Assembly (NCBI RefSeq): GCF_041538045.1
Contig: NZ_JBGOSE010000017.1
Location: forward strand, 7,480-71,479
Direction: 5' to 3'
Length of the DNA stretch: 64,000 bases
Source of the DNA: Aliiglaciecola sp041538045
GTDB lineage: Bacteria; Pseudomonadota; Gammaproteobacteria; Enterobacterales; Alteromonadaceae
The translations under genes and the position numbers were made by a program. Below, piece by piece: positions 43,181-53,425 of the stretch. Every line of letters begins with the position of its first letter. Position 1 is the first letter of the stretch. The notes beneath the pieces were generated by a model. The model was not told the DNA's origin. It did no database searches and saw nothing but the letters and a program-made list of their open reading frames with translations.

Positions 43181-43980
43181 GTAAACAACATTTAGGTCAC
43201 ACAGCACGTAAACGCTTTGGTCAAAACTTCCTTCACGATGCATATATTATTGATCAAATTGTCTCGGCTATTCACCCTGTTGACGGCGAGAATTTAGTTG
43301 AAATAGGTCCTGGCTTAGCGGCTTTGACTGAACCAGTATGTGAGCACATAAGCAAATTAAACGTAGTCGAATTAGACCGAGACTTAGCGAATCGACTGAA
43401 ATCTCACCCGTTCATTTCGAAAAAATTAAATGTAATAGAAGCTGACGCATTAAAATACGATTTTTCCCAGTTGTGTGATGAGCAAAACCCATTGCGTGTA
43501 TTTGGCAACTTGCCTTACAACATATCAACCCCTTTAATGTTCCACTTATTCTCTTTTGCTAATAAAATCAAAGATATGCATTTTATGCTGCAAAAAGAAG
43601 TGGTAAATAGGTTAGCCGCTAAAGCAGGCGAAAAGAATTACGGTAGATTATCCGTTATGGCTCAATATCACTGCCAAGTGATACCCGTTCTGCATGTACC
43701 ACCAGGGGCGTTTAACCCTCCGCCTAAAGTGGATTCTGCTGTAGTGAGATTATTACCCCATGACAAAAAACCAGTTGAAGTGATTGAACAGAAAATGTTG
43801 AATCAAGTCTGCGCCCAAGCGTTTAATCAACGCAGAAAAACCATTCGCAATAGCTTAAAAAAGTTGATTGAAGAAAAACAGCTTGAAGATTTAGGGATTA
43901 ACCCTGAATTAAGAGCAGAAAATCTGAGTCTTGCAGATTTCGCAATTGTAGCTAACTTCCTCTCTCAACAAGGAGCTTAA
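43177..43980 (+). CDS. rsmA: 16S rRNA dimethyladenosine transferase
   Basis: Dimethylates two adjacent adenines near the 3' end of 16S rRNA (also KsgA). KRFGQNFLHD, the SAM-binding VEIGPGLAALTE and catalytic GNLPYNIST are all present. 267 residues is normal. ATG overlaps the pdxA stop. Confidence 0.97.
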   Translation: MSKQHLGHTARKRFGQNFLHDAYIIDQIVSAIHPVDGENLVEIGPGLAALTEPVCEHISKLNVVELDRDLANRLKSHPFISKKLNVIEADALKYDFSQLCDEQNPLRVFGNLPYNISTPLMFHLFSFANKIKDMHFMLQKEVVNRLAAKAGEKNYGRLSVMAQYHCQVIPVLHVPPGAFNPPPKVDSAVVRLLPHDKKPVEVIEQKMLNQVCAQAFNQRRKTIRNSLKKLIEEKQLEDLGINPELRAENLSLADFAIVANFLSQQGA

Positions 43981-43985
43981 AGATT

Positions 43986-44363
43986 ATGGACACTAACGAT
44001 ATTTGTATCGATGTGCAAACTCAATATCTGGAAGATAGATTTCCAGAAAGCGAGGAAAAATATGCATTTGCGTACAAAATAACAATCACCAATAACAGTC
44101 AAGGTGAGGTCACCCTACTCAATCGTTATTGGCTAATTACCGATGGAAATGGCGACAAATCCGAAGTTTCAGGTAAAGGTGTGGTTGGAGAGCAACCTTT
44201 AATTAAACCCGGTGAATCTTTTCAGTATACCAGCGGCGCCATATTGGACACTCCTGTGGGGACGATGCAGGGCCACTATGAATTTAGCTGTGATAAAAAT
44301 GATGAATTGCTTAAAGTGCCTATTGAAGTTTTTAGGTTAGCCGATACAAATGTTCTTAATTAA
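43986..44363 (+). CDS. apaG: ApaG protein
   Basis: A small immunoglobulin-like fold protein of 125 residues of the ApaG/CorD family; role unclear. The FAYKITITNNS and LLNRYWLITDGNG segments are hallmarks, as is the GVVGEQPLIKPGESFQY loop. Between rsmA and apaH as in E. coli. Confidence 0.95.
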   Translation: MDTNDICIDVQTQYLEDRFPESEEKYAFAYKITITNNSQGEVTLLNRYWLITDGNGDKSEVSGKGVVGEQPLIKPGESFQYTSGAILDTPVGTMQGHYEFSCDKNDELLKVPIEVFRLADTNVLN

Positions 44364-44390
44364 CCGTTAAACAAGCATTGCGCAAATTAT

Positions 44391-45215
44391 ATGTCTAATT
44401 ATGTAGTGGGTGATATCCAAGGTTGCTACGCCGGTCTTCGGCAACTGCTAGACAAAGTACAATTTGATCCCAGCCGAGATAAATTATGGGCGGTGGGCGA
44501 TCTTGTGGCCAGAGGCCCTGATTCCCTCGACACCCTACTATTCCTTAAGTCCCTAGGTAGCGCATTTGAAACCGTGTTAGGCAATCACGACTTACATTTT
44601 CTTGCCATATTTGGAAAATTAAAGAAAGCTAAACGGAGCGACTTTTTAGAGCCTCTTATACAGTCCCCACACGCAGAAGAACTCGCAAATTGGTTAAGAA
44701 GTAAGCCTTTAGCATTGCGTATCAACAAAGATACTCTGCTTAGTCATGCGGGCTTATACCCACACTGGTCCTTTGAAAAAGCACTAGGTTTAAGTGATGA
44801 AGTTAGCACTATTCTTGCCGGCCCCAAACATTTAAGCTTGTTGTCTTCCATGTATGGCTCTAAACCAGACCGTTGGGAAGAAGAACTGAAAGATACAGAT
44901 CGATTACGCTTTATCATCAATGCGTTTACCCGCATGCGTTATCTCAAAAAGTCATCTATTTTGGAATTTGAAACAAAATGCGCACCTAATAAACTCAATA
45001 GTAATTTAAATCCTTGGTTTACTATTAAGAATGACAACATCAATAAGCATCAGCGCATTGTATTTGGTCACTGGGCAACGTTAATGGGAAAAACCCATTC
45101 CAATCAATATGTTGCGTTGGACACCGGTTATGTTTGGGGACATACCATGACCTTATATTGTATTGAAAGTGAAAGCCGAATTAGCGTTCAAAATAATAGT
45201 AAGCAACTCGCTTAA
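44391..45215 (+). CDS. apaH: Diadenosine tetraphosphatase, symmetrical
   Basis: Hydrolyses Ap4A to two ADP, and decaps Np4-RNA in E. coli. The metallophosphatase motifs are GDIQGCY (residue 7 on), GDLVARGPDS, GNHD and HAGLYPHW. 274 residues is normal. Last gene of the lptD cluster. Confidence 0.96.
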   Translation: MSNYVVGDIQGCYAGLRQLLDKVQFDPSRDKLWAVGDLVARGPDSLDTLLFLKSLGSAFETVLGNHDLHFLAIFGKLKKAKRSDFLEPLIQSPHAEELANWLRSKPLALRINKDTLLSHAGLYPHWSFEKALGLSDEVSTILAGPKHLSLLSSMYGSKPDRWEEELKDTDRLRFIINAFTRMRYLKKSSILEFETKCAPNKLNSNLNPWFTIKNDNINKHQRIVFGHWATLMGKTHSNQYVALDTGYVWGHTMTLYCIESESRISVQNNSKQLA

Positions 45216-45586
45216 TACTTCCCTTCTTCCTTTCTAAAGGATCAGCGTCAAATGTCGATAATTTAAATAGAATCTAATTTATTAATTAATTCAGTGTGTT
45301 ATAAGATGTTACGTAACTGATTTCTGACTTTCCAAATGGTTGCGGGTTAGTTAAAGTAAGGTCGCTAATTATCATTGGGGATTTATACTTATTAATCGTT
45401 TTATGTACGTATCAATTCATTTAGTCATTATGTTTACTGAAAACCAGTGTTAGACTGATTTCACAGTTAAGTCACTTTATTTATGACTTTTATGGCAAAG
45501 TTTGACACACTTAAAACCGTATTGTTAAAAGTTTGATCTTCGCAAATATAATAATAATAAGATCACTAAACCAGAGGAATATCTAA
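45216..45586 (+). promoter_or_regulatory. 371-base leader of the chemoreceptor gene
   Basis: No gene is seen here. A TTGACA at 45502-45507 with a 17-base spacer to TTAAAA (45525-45530) is a plausible sigma-70 promoter about 55 bases before the chemoreceptor start. No sigma-28 promoter and no c-di-GMP riboswitch core was found. Confidence 0.4.
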
Positions 45587-47611
45587 ATGAAAATATCAGT
45601 CGCATTAAGAGTAATAGGTGGTTTTACCGTTATTTCTGTTCTACTGCTGGTAATAGGTGTTTCTTCGCTATTGAATTTTAACTCCATTAACTCTGCAACT
45701 GATGAAGTTAATACACTAGCAATCCCCACGCTTAATGCTAGTAATCAACTTAAAATATCATTTTTAAATATGGGAAGGCTGACGGTTGCAGGTTTTTATG
45801 AAACAGACTCGGATGCTTTAAATAGTCAGTTGGAAAATCTACTAGCAAGTGAATCAAACTTCAAAAGTGAAGTGACGATGATCAAAAGTAAAGTCAGTAA
45901 AGACCCGACTTTCAGTCAAGCCTTGAAGAATGTAGAAGGCATTTATCAGCAATACAATGACAACGTGACTAATATGTTCGAAAAACGAAAAGCCTACTTA
46001 GATGAAGGGGCGCGACTAGCGGATATTGTTGAAAACGTTGAAGACAATTCAGATGACTCTTCTACGCTGCTTTTAGATTTTGCAGATTTGGATAGCGTAC
46101 AAAGCGACGCCCAGTTAAGTAAAGCGGCTGAAATTGGCAGCACTTTAGAATCCACATTACTGTCTCTTTTAACTGTTAGTGCTGACTACATTAAAACAGA
46201 AAACTTAGTTCGAGCAGGTACTATTGGTAACGAAGTTGAGTTGATTATCGGTCAAATTTCAGAACAGTTAGCGGACATGCAGTCATTGGTTGGCTCACGA
46301 GATGACAGCGGCACTATGCAAGAAATCACCAATCTCGTGAGTTCTGTCATTAGCTCGGTTACTGCATCAGATGGACTATTAAATACACAAGTAACCCGTT
46401 TAAACAATCAAATAATTTCAGCAGAAGCATTAGCAGCATCTGAAGAAAATATCCAACAAGCCATTGCAGAATTAAATGCATTGCTGCAGGTCGCCGAAGA
46501 AAAAACTAACGCCATGAAAGAACAGGTAGCGAATCGTGTATCTTTAGGCACTACCGTCATTATCGTGTTAACCATCGTCTCAGCAGTATTAGCTGCATGG
46601 ATAGCCTGGGCAAGTGTAAGGGCAATAACGGTGCCCCTTAGAAAAGTCAATGAAGTTTTACATGTTGTCTCTTCAGGTGATTTAACACGCAAGTTAGATG
46701 ACAGCTCTGATGATGAATTTGGCGAGCTGGCCACCAGTGTTAATAATCTTATCGAAAGTCTTAAAACCTTAATAAGCGGAATAAGTACACGAGCATCTCA
46801 ATTGGCAGCGGCATCTGAGCAAACGTCAACGGTAACCGCACAAACAACCCATTCCATTCAGAATCAGAAGTCTCAAGTTGCCCAAGTGGCAACTGCAACC
46901 ACTGAAATGCACAGTACTTCGCAAATGGTCACCCAAAGCGCAGAAGATACTCTAAACCAAATCCGTCACGCAGATAAAGAAGCGGAAAAAGTAAAAGGGA
47001 TCTCGTTAAATAATAAAATGACCATTGAAAAGCTGGCAGTGGATGTAGACGACGCGGCGAATGTAATTAATAAACTTCATCAAGATAGCGCCAGTATTGG
47101 CGGGATTTTGGACGTGATACGTGGCGTAGCTGACCAAACTAACCTATTAGCCCTTAACGCCGCCATAGAGGCTGCAAGAGCCGGTGAACACGGTCGAGGC
47201 TTTGCCGTAGTAGCCGATGAGGTGCGAACCCTTGCCAGCCGGACGCAAAAGTCGACCCAAGAAATTAATGACATGATTGAAATGCTGCAAGCTGGCGCGG
47301 AAAAAGCTGTGATGGTGATGAATCAAGGAAAAGAGCAGACTACCGTGTGCGTAGAAGAAACCGAAAAAGCCACTCAAGCCTTGGATTTGATTACTGAAGC
47401 TGTGCATAGAGCCCATGATGTTAGTAGCCAAATTGAACAATCAGCGAGAGAACAAAATGTGGTATCTCAAGAGATCAGTGAAAAGCTTGAGAATATTGTC
47501 GGCATTGCAGAAGAAACCTCGACGGGTGCACAACAAACCGCAGATTCAAGTGTAGAAGTCGCTCGTTTAGCAGAAGAGCTTCAAGCTTCTATTCAACAAT
47601 TTAGAGTCTAA
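45587..47611 (+). CDS. Methyl-accepting chemotaxis protein
   Basis: A transmembrane chemoreceptor of 674 residues. Membrane helices at about 10-30 and 313-335 flank a long all-helical periplasmic sensor domain (about 280 residues) with no family I can name. A HAMP domain (336-390) and a signalling domain follow, with the conserved hairpin tip DQTNLLALNAAIEAARAGE near residue 512. No CheR-tether pentapeptide is seen at the C-terminus. The gene stands alone; ligand unknown. Confidence 0.93.
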   Translation: MKISVALRVIGGFTVISVLLLVIGVSSLLNFNSINSATDEVNTLAIPTLNASNQLKISFLNMGRLTVAGFYETDSDALNSQLENLLASESNFKSEVTMIKSKVSKDPTFSQALKNVEGIYQQYNDNVTNMFEKRKAYLDEGARLADIVENVEDNSDDSSTLLLDFADLDSVQSDAQLSKAAEIGSTLESTLLSLLTVSADYIKTENLVRAGTIGNEVELIIGQISEQLADMQSLVGSRDDSGTMQEITNLVSSVISSVTASDGLLNTQVTRLNNQIISAEALAASEENIQQAIAELNALLQVAEEKTNAMKEQVANRVSLGTTVIIVLTIVSAVLAAWIAWASVRAITVPLRKVNEVLHVVSSGDLTRKLDDSSDDEFGELATSVNNLIESLKTLISGISTRASQLAAASEQTSTVTAQTTHSIQNQKSQVAQVATATTEMHSTSQMVTQSAEDTLNQIRHADKEAEKVKGISLNNKMTIEKLAVDVDDAANVINKLHQDSASIGGILDVIRGVADQTNLLALNAAIEAARAGEHGRGFAVVADEVRTLASRTQKSTQEINDMIEMLQAGAEKAVMVMNQGKEQTTVCVEETEKATQALDLITEAVHRAHDVSSQIEQSAREQNVVSQEISEKLENIVGIAEETSTGAQQTADSSVEVARLAEELQASIQQFRV

Positions 47612-47641
47612 ATTAGGCTAAACTACAAAATTAGGAAAAAC

Positions 47642-47672
47642 AAAAACGCTGCTTATAAGCAGCGTTTTTTTT
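47642..47672 (+). terminator. Terminator between chemoreceptor and lysC
   Basis: A stem AAAAACGCTGC with GCAGCGTTTTT (11 bp, six-base loop) runs into eight T residues on the plus strand, and A residues on the other side give a T-run for the convergent lysC gene as well. Confidence 0.9.
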
Positions 47673-47697
47673 GGGTGACTTAGTGAGCCTACTTAGA

Positions 47698-49050
47698 TTA
47701 TTCGAAAAGCGAACGGTGTAGCTCTTTGACAATTTCAGTACTGTCATCCTGATGCACTAGGAATGACATATTGTGTGGGTTAGCCCCATAACAAATCATA
47801 CGTAAGTTATAGTCTCTGACTGACGAAAATATTTTTGCTGAAACCCCTGCTGCACTATGCATATTGTTGCCAACAACAGTGACCAAATCATAGTCACTCT
47901 CGACCACCACTTCACAAAAATCTCGCAATTCATCAAGGGTTTCACGATTAAGCTTTTCTGCCATAGAATTGGTGGGGTTATCTAGGGTAAATGATACTGC
48001 TATTTCAGAGGTGGTGACCAAGTCGACACTTAAACTATGTTTAGCGATGATCGTAAACACCTGCTGCAAAAACCCTTGTGCATGCATCATTTTAGGTGTT
48101 TTAACGGTTACCATAACCTGTTGTTTGCGACGGGTAATCGCTCGGTAAGGCGGTTCATTGTCGCAATCTCTTACAATCCAAGTACCGCCTTTTTCTGGCT
48201 CTTTGCTTGAGCCTACAAACACCTTAATATTTTTACGTAGGGCCGGCTCCATAGTCGCAGGATGCAGTACCTTTGCGCCAAAGTTTGCCATTTCGGCAGC
48301 TTCATCGAAGCTCAATTCTGGAAGCGGTCGAGCTGCATCGGTGATACGAGGATCTGTAGTGAACACACCGACTACGTCAGTCCATATTTCACAACTCACT
48401 GCATCCAAAGCTTCAGCTAGTAATGCCGCGCTAAAGTCACTGCCACCCCGTCCCAAAGTAGTTGTTCTACCTTGTTCATCAGCGCCAATGAAACCTTGAG
48501 TAACATAGACTTTTTGCGATAGCTCTGATTTCATCACTTGGCTTACCAAGGATTTAACTTCATCGATTTGTGGAACTGCCTCACCAAATACCGAATTAGT
48601 GCGTAGCACGTTGCGAGCATCAAAGTTCTCGGCTTTTACCCCTTGCTCTTTTAGCACTTCAGCAATAAGCAAAGATGACATTCGCTCGCCGAAAGATAAT
48701 AATTTGTCTTTCAAGTCATCTCGGTGCAACAACTCTTCGTGATAAGCTACTTTTTCCATTGCTTCAAACAAAGACTGCAATTTTTCGGTGACTTGCTCAG
48801 GTTTAGCAAGTTCTGCGACAATTCCATTTTCAATGATTTTAATCTGCTCAATGGTTTCCGTTATTTGGGCATGAGTTAATGCTGTATTAGCAAGGTTAAC
48901 CAAATGATTGGTTACTCCAGCAGATGCACTCACCACCACCACACGAGTAGATGGGTTAGCCGCGATTATCTTTGCGCAGTTTTGCATTGCAGCATAATTT
49001 GCCACACTTGTACCACCAAACTTGGCGATATTAAGGTCAGGAATTGTCAC
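47698..49050 (-). CDS. lysC: Aspartate kinase, lysine-sensitive type
   Basis: First step of the aspartate-family amino acids. The N-terminal AKFGGTSVANY kinase motif, the TLGRGGSDFSAALLAE substrate loop and two C-terminal ACT domains (about 310-450) are seen. 450 residues, without a homoserine dehydrogenase part, fits LysC. No lysine riboswitch core could be recognised in the 217-base upstream region. Confidence 0.93.
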   Translation of the reverse strand: MTIPDLNIAKFGGTSVANYAAMQNCAKIIAANPSTRVVVVSASAGVTNHLVNLANTALTHAQITETIEQIKIIENGIVAELAKPEQVTEKLQSLFEAMEKVAYHEELLHRDDLKDKLLSFGERMSSLLIAEVLKEQGVKAENFDARNVLRTNSVFGEAVPQIDEVKSLVSQVMKSELSQKVYVTQGFIGADEQGRTTTLGRGGSDFSAALLAEALDAVSCEIWTDVVGVFTTDPRITDAARPLPELSFDEAAEMANFGAKVLHPATMEPALRKNIKVFVGSSKEPEKGGTWIVRDCDNEPPYRAITRRKQQVMVTVKTPKMMHAQGFLQQVFTIIAKHSLSVDLVTTSEIAVSFTLDNPTNSMAEKLNRETLDELRDFCEVVVESDYDLVTVVGNNMHSAAGVSAKIFSSVRDYNLRMICYGANPHNMSFLVHQDDSTEIVKELHRSLFE

Positions 49051-49267
49051 GCTTGATCCTCTTTGATAATAGTCGCAGTAAACTACCAGATATAAACATA
49101 TTTAAAAGCAATAAATTACAATTTTCTTTGATTTGTTTTGCATTGAATATGCATTTTTAAAATGAATAGTTATTTAGCATTTCCATATAAACATTCAAAA
49201 ACATTATTTACCCTTAAATTTAGTAGTAATCAGTGAAAACCTCGTTTAGGTCGATTACCCCGAAGCA

Positions 49268-49666
49268 TTAGTCTAATTTGCTTTTGTGGGCAAGTTTAGC
49301 GGCGTTATCTTCCCAATTTTGCCCATCAAAAAGGACAATAGTAATGTTAGCCGGTTTAGTATCTAAACAACGTACATTGACGTCGACACCATCTGGATTA
49401 GAACGGGGAATATAAAATGGTTTTGCCCCACAGACTTTGCAAAAGGTGTGTTTAGCAACGCCAGTATTGAATCTATATTCAGTTAAAAACTGTTCGCCAG
49501 AAATTAATCTAAAGTGCTGTTTGGGGACGATTAAATGCAAAAAACCGAACTTACTGCACACCGAACAATTGCAATCCTCAACTTCGACATGCTCGCCGGA
49601 TTTCACTTCAAATTGAACCGCTTTACAATGACAACTACCCTTGTATATCACCGATATATCCCTCAA
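49268..49666 (-). CDS. GFA/CENP-V family zinc protein, second copy
   Basis: 132 residues with the GFA zinc sites: SCHCKAVQFE, CNCSVCSKFG and FCKVCGAKP. It differs clearly from the copy at 13.7 kb (the second motif reads CNCSVC instead of CHCDRC). Enzyme activity unknown. Confidence 0.84.
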   Translation of the reverse strand: MRDISVIYKGSCHCKAVQFEVKSGEHVEVEDCNCSVCSKFGFLHLIVPKQHFRLISGEQFLTEYRFNTGVAKHTFCKVCGAKPFYIPRSNPDGVDVNVRCLDTKPANITIVLFDGQNWEDNAAKLAHKSKLD

Positions 49667-49707
49667 CTATTTTTGCCATAAAACTATAAGTTTATAAACT
49701 TCTCTTT

Positions 49708-50160
49708 CTATTTGTTCGGTATCTTAACATTTACAACGTCACCAACTTTCACGTTGTGCTTTGCAAACCAGCCTAAGTTCATTTCTAACGCGTACAGCAC
49801 CTCAGTTGAAGAATTGATGGAGGTTAAGTCATGGGGTTGCATCCCTAGTATGTCGGTTATCACTCCTTGTTCATCAATGTAGGCAACATCAAGAGGAATA
49901 AAAGTATTTTTCATCCACATACCGCCAATACGAGGGCGAGAAAAATTAAATAACATACCACAGCTGTTGCACAGTTCTTTTCGATACATTAACCCTCTGG
50001 CCCGCTGCTCAAAGGATTTTGCATATTCCACCGTCAATTCAATTTCATTAATTTTTACCTTAGCTTTTTCAAACTCTAAAGCATTGCTTACGGTAGATAA
50101 TAGTGACAGACCAAAGAACAAGGCTGTCGCATATATATTTTTAGCTATAATTTTTTGCAT
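49708..50160 (-). CDS. DUF192 exported protein
   Basis: A signal peptide (cut near STVSNA) precedes a DUF192 domain with ELTVEYAKSFEQRARGLMYR, GMLFNFSRPRIGGMWMKNTFIPLDVAYID, the usual motif set. About 150 residues is typical. Family function is unknown. The ATG lies inside the 3' end of the small lipoprotein gene upstream (16-base overlap), so translation is probably coupled. Confidence 0.85.
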   Translation of the reverse strand: MQKIIAKNIYATALFFGLSLLSTVSNALEFEKAKVKINEIELTVEYAKSFEQRARGLMYRKELCNSCGMLFNFSRPRIGGMWMKNTFIPLDVAYIDEQGVITDILGMQPHDLTSINSSTEVLYALEMNLGWFAKHNVKVGDVVNVKIPNK

Positions 50161-50366
50161 GAGCACCCTTCAACGCCATCGCTTGTTTGCCAGGTCTCAT
50201 AGTATCCCTGGACACACTGACTTTTGACCGTAAAACATTGTTGTTGATTATATCCTATCTGAGTATCGGCAGCATTAGCAGCGGCATTTCCCAAAAACTC
50301 TTTAGTTGAACTGGCGGTACAAGCACCTAAGCACGCTAAAACTAGCATCAACGAAAATATCTTCAT
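50145..50366 (-). CDS. Small cysteine-rich lipoprotein
   Basis: A 73-residue predicted lipoprotein: signal ending in LACLGA|C (Cys near 16), then a mature part with four more Cys, at QQCF, SQCVQ and GCSCKKL. No family recognised. It overlaps the DUF192 start by 16 bases, making a two-gene unit. The overlap and good signal support it as a real gene. Confidence 0.65.
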   Translation of the reverse strand: MKIFSLMLVLACLGACTASSTKEFLGNAAANAADTQIGYNQQQCFTVKSQCVQGYYETWQTSDGVEGCSCKKL

Positions 50367-50548
50367 TAGCCTTTCCTAAACTTTTTGATCTAAATTAGTA
50401 ATATAGGAGCGTCACTGTGGGAATTAGTTCCCTGCTCTTAGACATGACAACAGTGCTTAAATTGACATCTCAATCCTGAGGATAATAAATTAAGCTTGCT
50501 TAATAAACACTCAGAAATCAGTGCACCTTTTGCACTCCCAGTATGCAT

Positions 50549-50586
50549 AAAAAAAACCGAACGAATCAAAGATTACGTTCGGTTTT
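50549..50586 (-). terminator. Terminator after acnB
   Basis: An 11-bp stem (AAAACCGAACG with CGTTCGGTTTT) with a 12-base loop; read on the minus strand it ends in eight T residues. Lies about 70 bases past the acnB stop. Confidence 0.88.
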
Positions 50587-50656
50587 ACTATTCCTTTAAA
50601 CTTTACTTTTTAATGCAAAAGCTTAATCGGGCAATGAATACCTAAGTCGAATTTAC

Positions 50657-53269
50657 TTATGCGATATTCAGTGCTGGAATGATCTTATCTTTCGCTGCAT
50701 CTTCTGCTTGCTTAAACTCTTCTATACGGTCGAAGTTTAAGTAGCGGAATACATCACCAGACATAGACTCAATCTTATTCGCATATTCCATGTACTCAGC
50801 AGTTGTAGGAATGCGGCCAACAATAGCCCCTACAGCAGCAAGCTCAGCAGAACATAAATAAACGTCAGCGCCATCACCTAAACGGTTAGGGAAATTACGA
50901 GTCGATGTTGATAATACTGTTGAATTAGCCAGTACTCGTGCTTGGTTACCCATACATAATGAACAACCTGGCATTTCTGTACGTACGCCTACACGACCAT
51001 AGATGTTGTAATAACCTTCATCCATCAATACCGCTTTGTCCATCTTCGTTGGAGGAGAAATCCACAAACGAGTAGGCAAAGTTTTATTGTATTGCTCAAG
51101 TAGTTTACCCGCGGCACGGAAGTGACCAATGTTAGTCATACAAGAACCGATGAAGACTTCATCAATTTTCTCACCCGCCACGTCAGATAATGTTTTAGCA
51201 TCATCAGGATCGTTCGGGCAACATAGAATTGGCTCATTAATTTCATCAAGATCGATTTCAATGGTTTCAACGTATTCAGCGTCTTTGTCAGCTTCCATAA
51301 GCTCTGGATTTGCTAACCACTCTTCCATCTTACGTGCACGGCGCTCAAGAGTACGAGGATCGCCGTAACCTTCGTTGATCATCCAACGTAACATAGTGAT
51401 GTTAGACGTTAAGTACTCAGCAATGGACTCTTCTGACAACTTGATTGTACAACCTGCGGCAGAACGTTCTGCAGAAGCATCAGACAATTCAAAAGCTTGT
51501 TCAACTGTCAATCCGTCAAGACCTTCAATTTCAAGAATACGACCAGAGAAAGCGTTTACTTTACCTTTCTTAGCTACAGTCAGTAGACCTTGCTTGATAG
51601 CGTACAAAGGAATCGCATGAACTAGGTCACGTAGGGTGATACCAGGTTTCATTTTACCCTTAAAACGCACCAATACAGACTCTGGCATATCTAGAGGCAT
51701 AACTCCTGTTGCAGCTGCAAAAGCAACCAAACCAGAACCTGCTGGGAATGAAATACCCATAGGGAAACGAGTATGTGAATCACCACCAGTACCTACAGTA
51801 TCAGGCAATAACATACGGTTTAACCAAGAGTGAATGATACCGTCACCAGGACGAAGTGATACACCACCACGATTCATCATGAAATCAGGCAAAGTGTGCT
51901 GGGTGTCGATATCTACTGGCTTAGGATAAGCCGCAGTGTGACAGAAAGACTGCATAGTCAAATCTGCAGAGAAACCTAAACAAGCCAAATCTTTAAGTTC
52001 ATCACGGGTCATAGGACCAGTGGTATCTTGAGAGCCAACAGTGGTCATTTTAGGTTCACAATAGGTGCCAGGACGAATCCCATCAACACCACATGCTTTT
52101 CCTACCATTTTCTGTGCAAGGGTATAACCTTTACCAGTATCAGTTGGTTGAACTGGCTTACGGAATAAGTCTGACGCGCCAAGACCAAGAGATTCACGGG
52201 CTTTTTCTGTTAAACCACGACCGATGATTAGGTTAATACGGCCACCAGCACGCACTTCATCTAACAATACGTCAGACTTATATTCGTACTTGGCAAGCTC
52301 TTCACCAGTTTCTGCGTTGGTAATACGACCTTCTAGTGGATAGATGTCGATAACGTCGCCCATGTTCATTTTGTCAACATCAGCTTCAAAAACTAGTGCA
52401 CCGGCATCTTCCATAGTGTTGAAGAAGATTGGCGCAACTTTACCGCCAATACACACACCACCACCACGTTTATTTGGAACACCTGGTAAGTCTTCACCAA
52501 AGAACCAAAGTACTGAGTTAGTAGCAGACTTACGAGAAGAACCTGTACCGACAACATCACCAACGAAAGCAACAGGGTGACCTTTAGCTTTCACTTCTTC
52601 AATTTGTTTAAGTGGACCTATTTCACCATGTACTTCAGGCGTTAGACCATCACGAGTCATTTTATAAGCAGCACGAGCATGTAGAGGAATATCAGGACGT
52701 GACCATGCATCAGGTGCTGGAGACAAGTCATCGGTGTTAGTTTCACCGGTAACTTTGAATACTGAATAAGTGATTTTTTCAGGTAGATCTGGACGCGATG
52801 TGAACCATTCGGCATCAGCCCAAGATTGCAAAACGTCTTTAGCGTACTTGTTACCCGCTTTCGCTTTTTCTTCAACATCATGGAAGGCATCAAACATCAG
52901 CAAAGTATGCTTCAATTCTTCAGCGGCCAATTCAGCTAAATCTTCATTATCTAAGGCCTCAACTAAAGTTACGATGTTATAACCACCGTGCATATTACCA
53001 AGTAATTGGATGGCAGCATCTTTTGATATAAGTGGAGAAGTAGCTTCATCATTTACGATAGCAGCTAGAAAACCAGCTTTTACATAAGCGGCTTCATCAA
53101 CACCAGGAGGGACTCGTTCAGATAATAACTCTAACAAGAACTCTTCTTCGCCAGCAGGAGGATTTTTCAACAACTCGACTAAACCAGCGACTTGTTCTGC
53201 ATTTAATGGTTTAGCGGGGATACCCTCAGCGGCACGCTCTTCTACGTGTTTACGATAAGCTTCTAACAC
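50657..53269 (-). CDS. acnB: Aconitate hydratase B
   Basis: Main TCA-cycle aconitase, an Fe-S enzyme and, in apo form, an RNA binder. The HEAT-like N-terminus (residues 1-160), the swivel domain and the Fe-S core are in the AcnB order. Fe-S cysteines lie in FIGSCMTN and PGCSLCMGNQ. I start at a GTG preceded by AAAGGA, which gives the standard LEAYRKHVEERAAEG N-terminus and 870 residues; the frame is open further to 53350. Confidence 0.96.
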   Translation of the reverse strand: MLEAYRKHVEERAAEGIPAKPLNAEQVAGLVELLKNPPAGEEEFLLELLSERVPPGVDEAAYVKAGFLAAIVNDEATSPLISKDAAIQLLGNMHGGYNIVTLVEALDNEDLAELAAEELKHTLLMFDAFHDVEEKAKAGNKYAKDVLQSWADAEWFTSRPDLPEKITYSVFKVTGETNTDDLSPAPDAWSRPDIPLHARAAYKMTRDGLTPEVHGEIGPLKQIEEVKAKGHPVAFVGDVVGTGSSRKSATNSVLWFFGEDLPGVPNKRGGGVCIGGKVAPIFFNTMEDAGALVFEADVDKMNMGDVIDIYPLEGRITNAETGEELAKYEYKSDVLLDEVRAGGRINLIIGRGLTEKARESLGLGASDLFRKPVQPTDTGKGYTLAQKMVGKACGVDGIRPGTYCEPKMTTVGSQDTTGPMTRDELKDLACLGFSADLTMQSFCHTAAYPKPVDIDTQHTLPDFMMNRGGVSLRPGDGIIHSWLNRMLLPDTVGTGGDSHTRFPMGISFPAGSGLVAFAAATGVMPLDMPESVLVRFKGKMKPGITLRDLVHAIPLYAIKQGLLTVAKKGKVNAFSGRILEIEGLDGLTVEQAFELSDASAERSAAGCTIKLSEESIAEYLTSNITMLRWMINEGYGDPRTLERRARKMEEWLANPELMEADKDAEYVETIEIDLDEINEPILCCPNDPDDAKTLSDVAGEKIDEVFIGSCMTNIGHFRAAGKLLEQYNKTLPTRLWISPPTKMDKAVLMDEGYYNIYGRVGVRTEMPGCSLCMGNQARVLANSTVLSTSTRNFPNRLGDGADVYLCSAELAAVGAIVGRIPTTAEYMEYANKIESMSGDVFRYLNFDRIEEFKQAEDAAKDKIIPALNIA

Positions 53270-53425
53270 TTTTTGGTCCTTTTGAATTATGAATACAGAG
53301 AAATGTTGGTGATAGTATAAATGCAAACGTTGAAAAATTGAATTATTCACAACGATTATTTATTTATAGCCGGCATAAATTAAATCTATATAGCTGAATT
53401 ATATTTAACCTAATTGATTACTTTA

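Noticed and set aside
49051..49267. Lysine riboswitch upstream of lysC
   Set aside because: The 217-base leader has none of the conserved L-box core sequences and is too AT-rich and unstructured.
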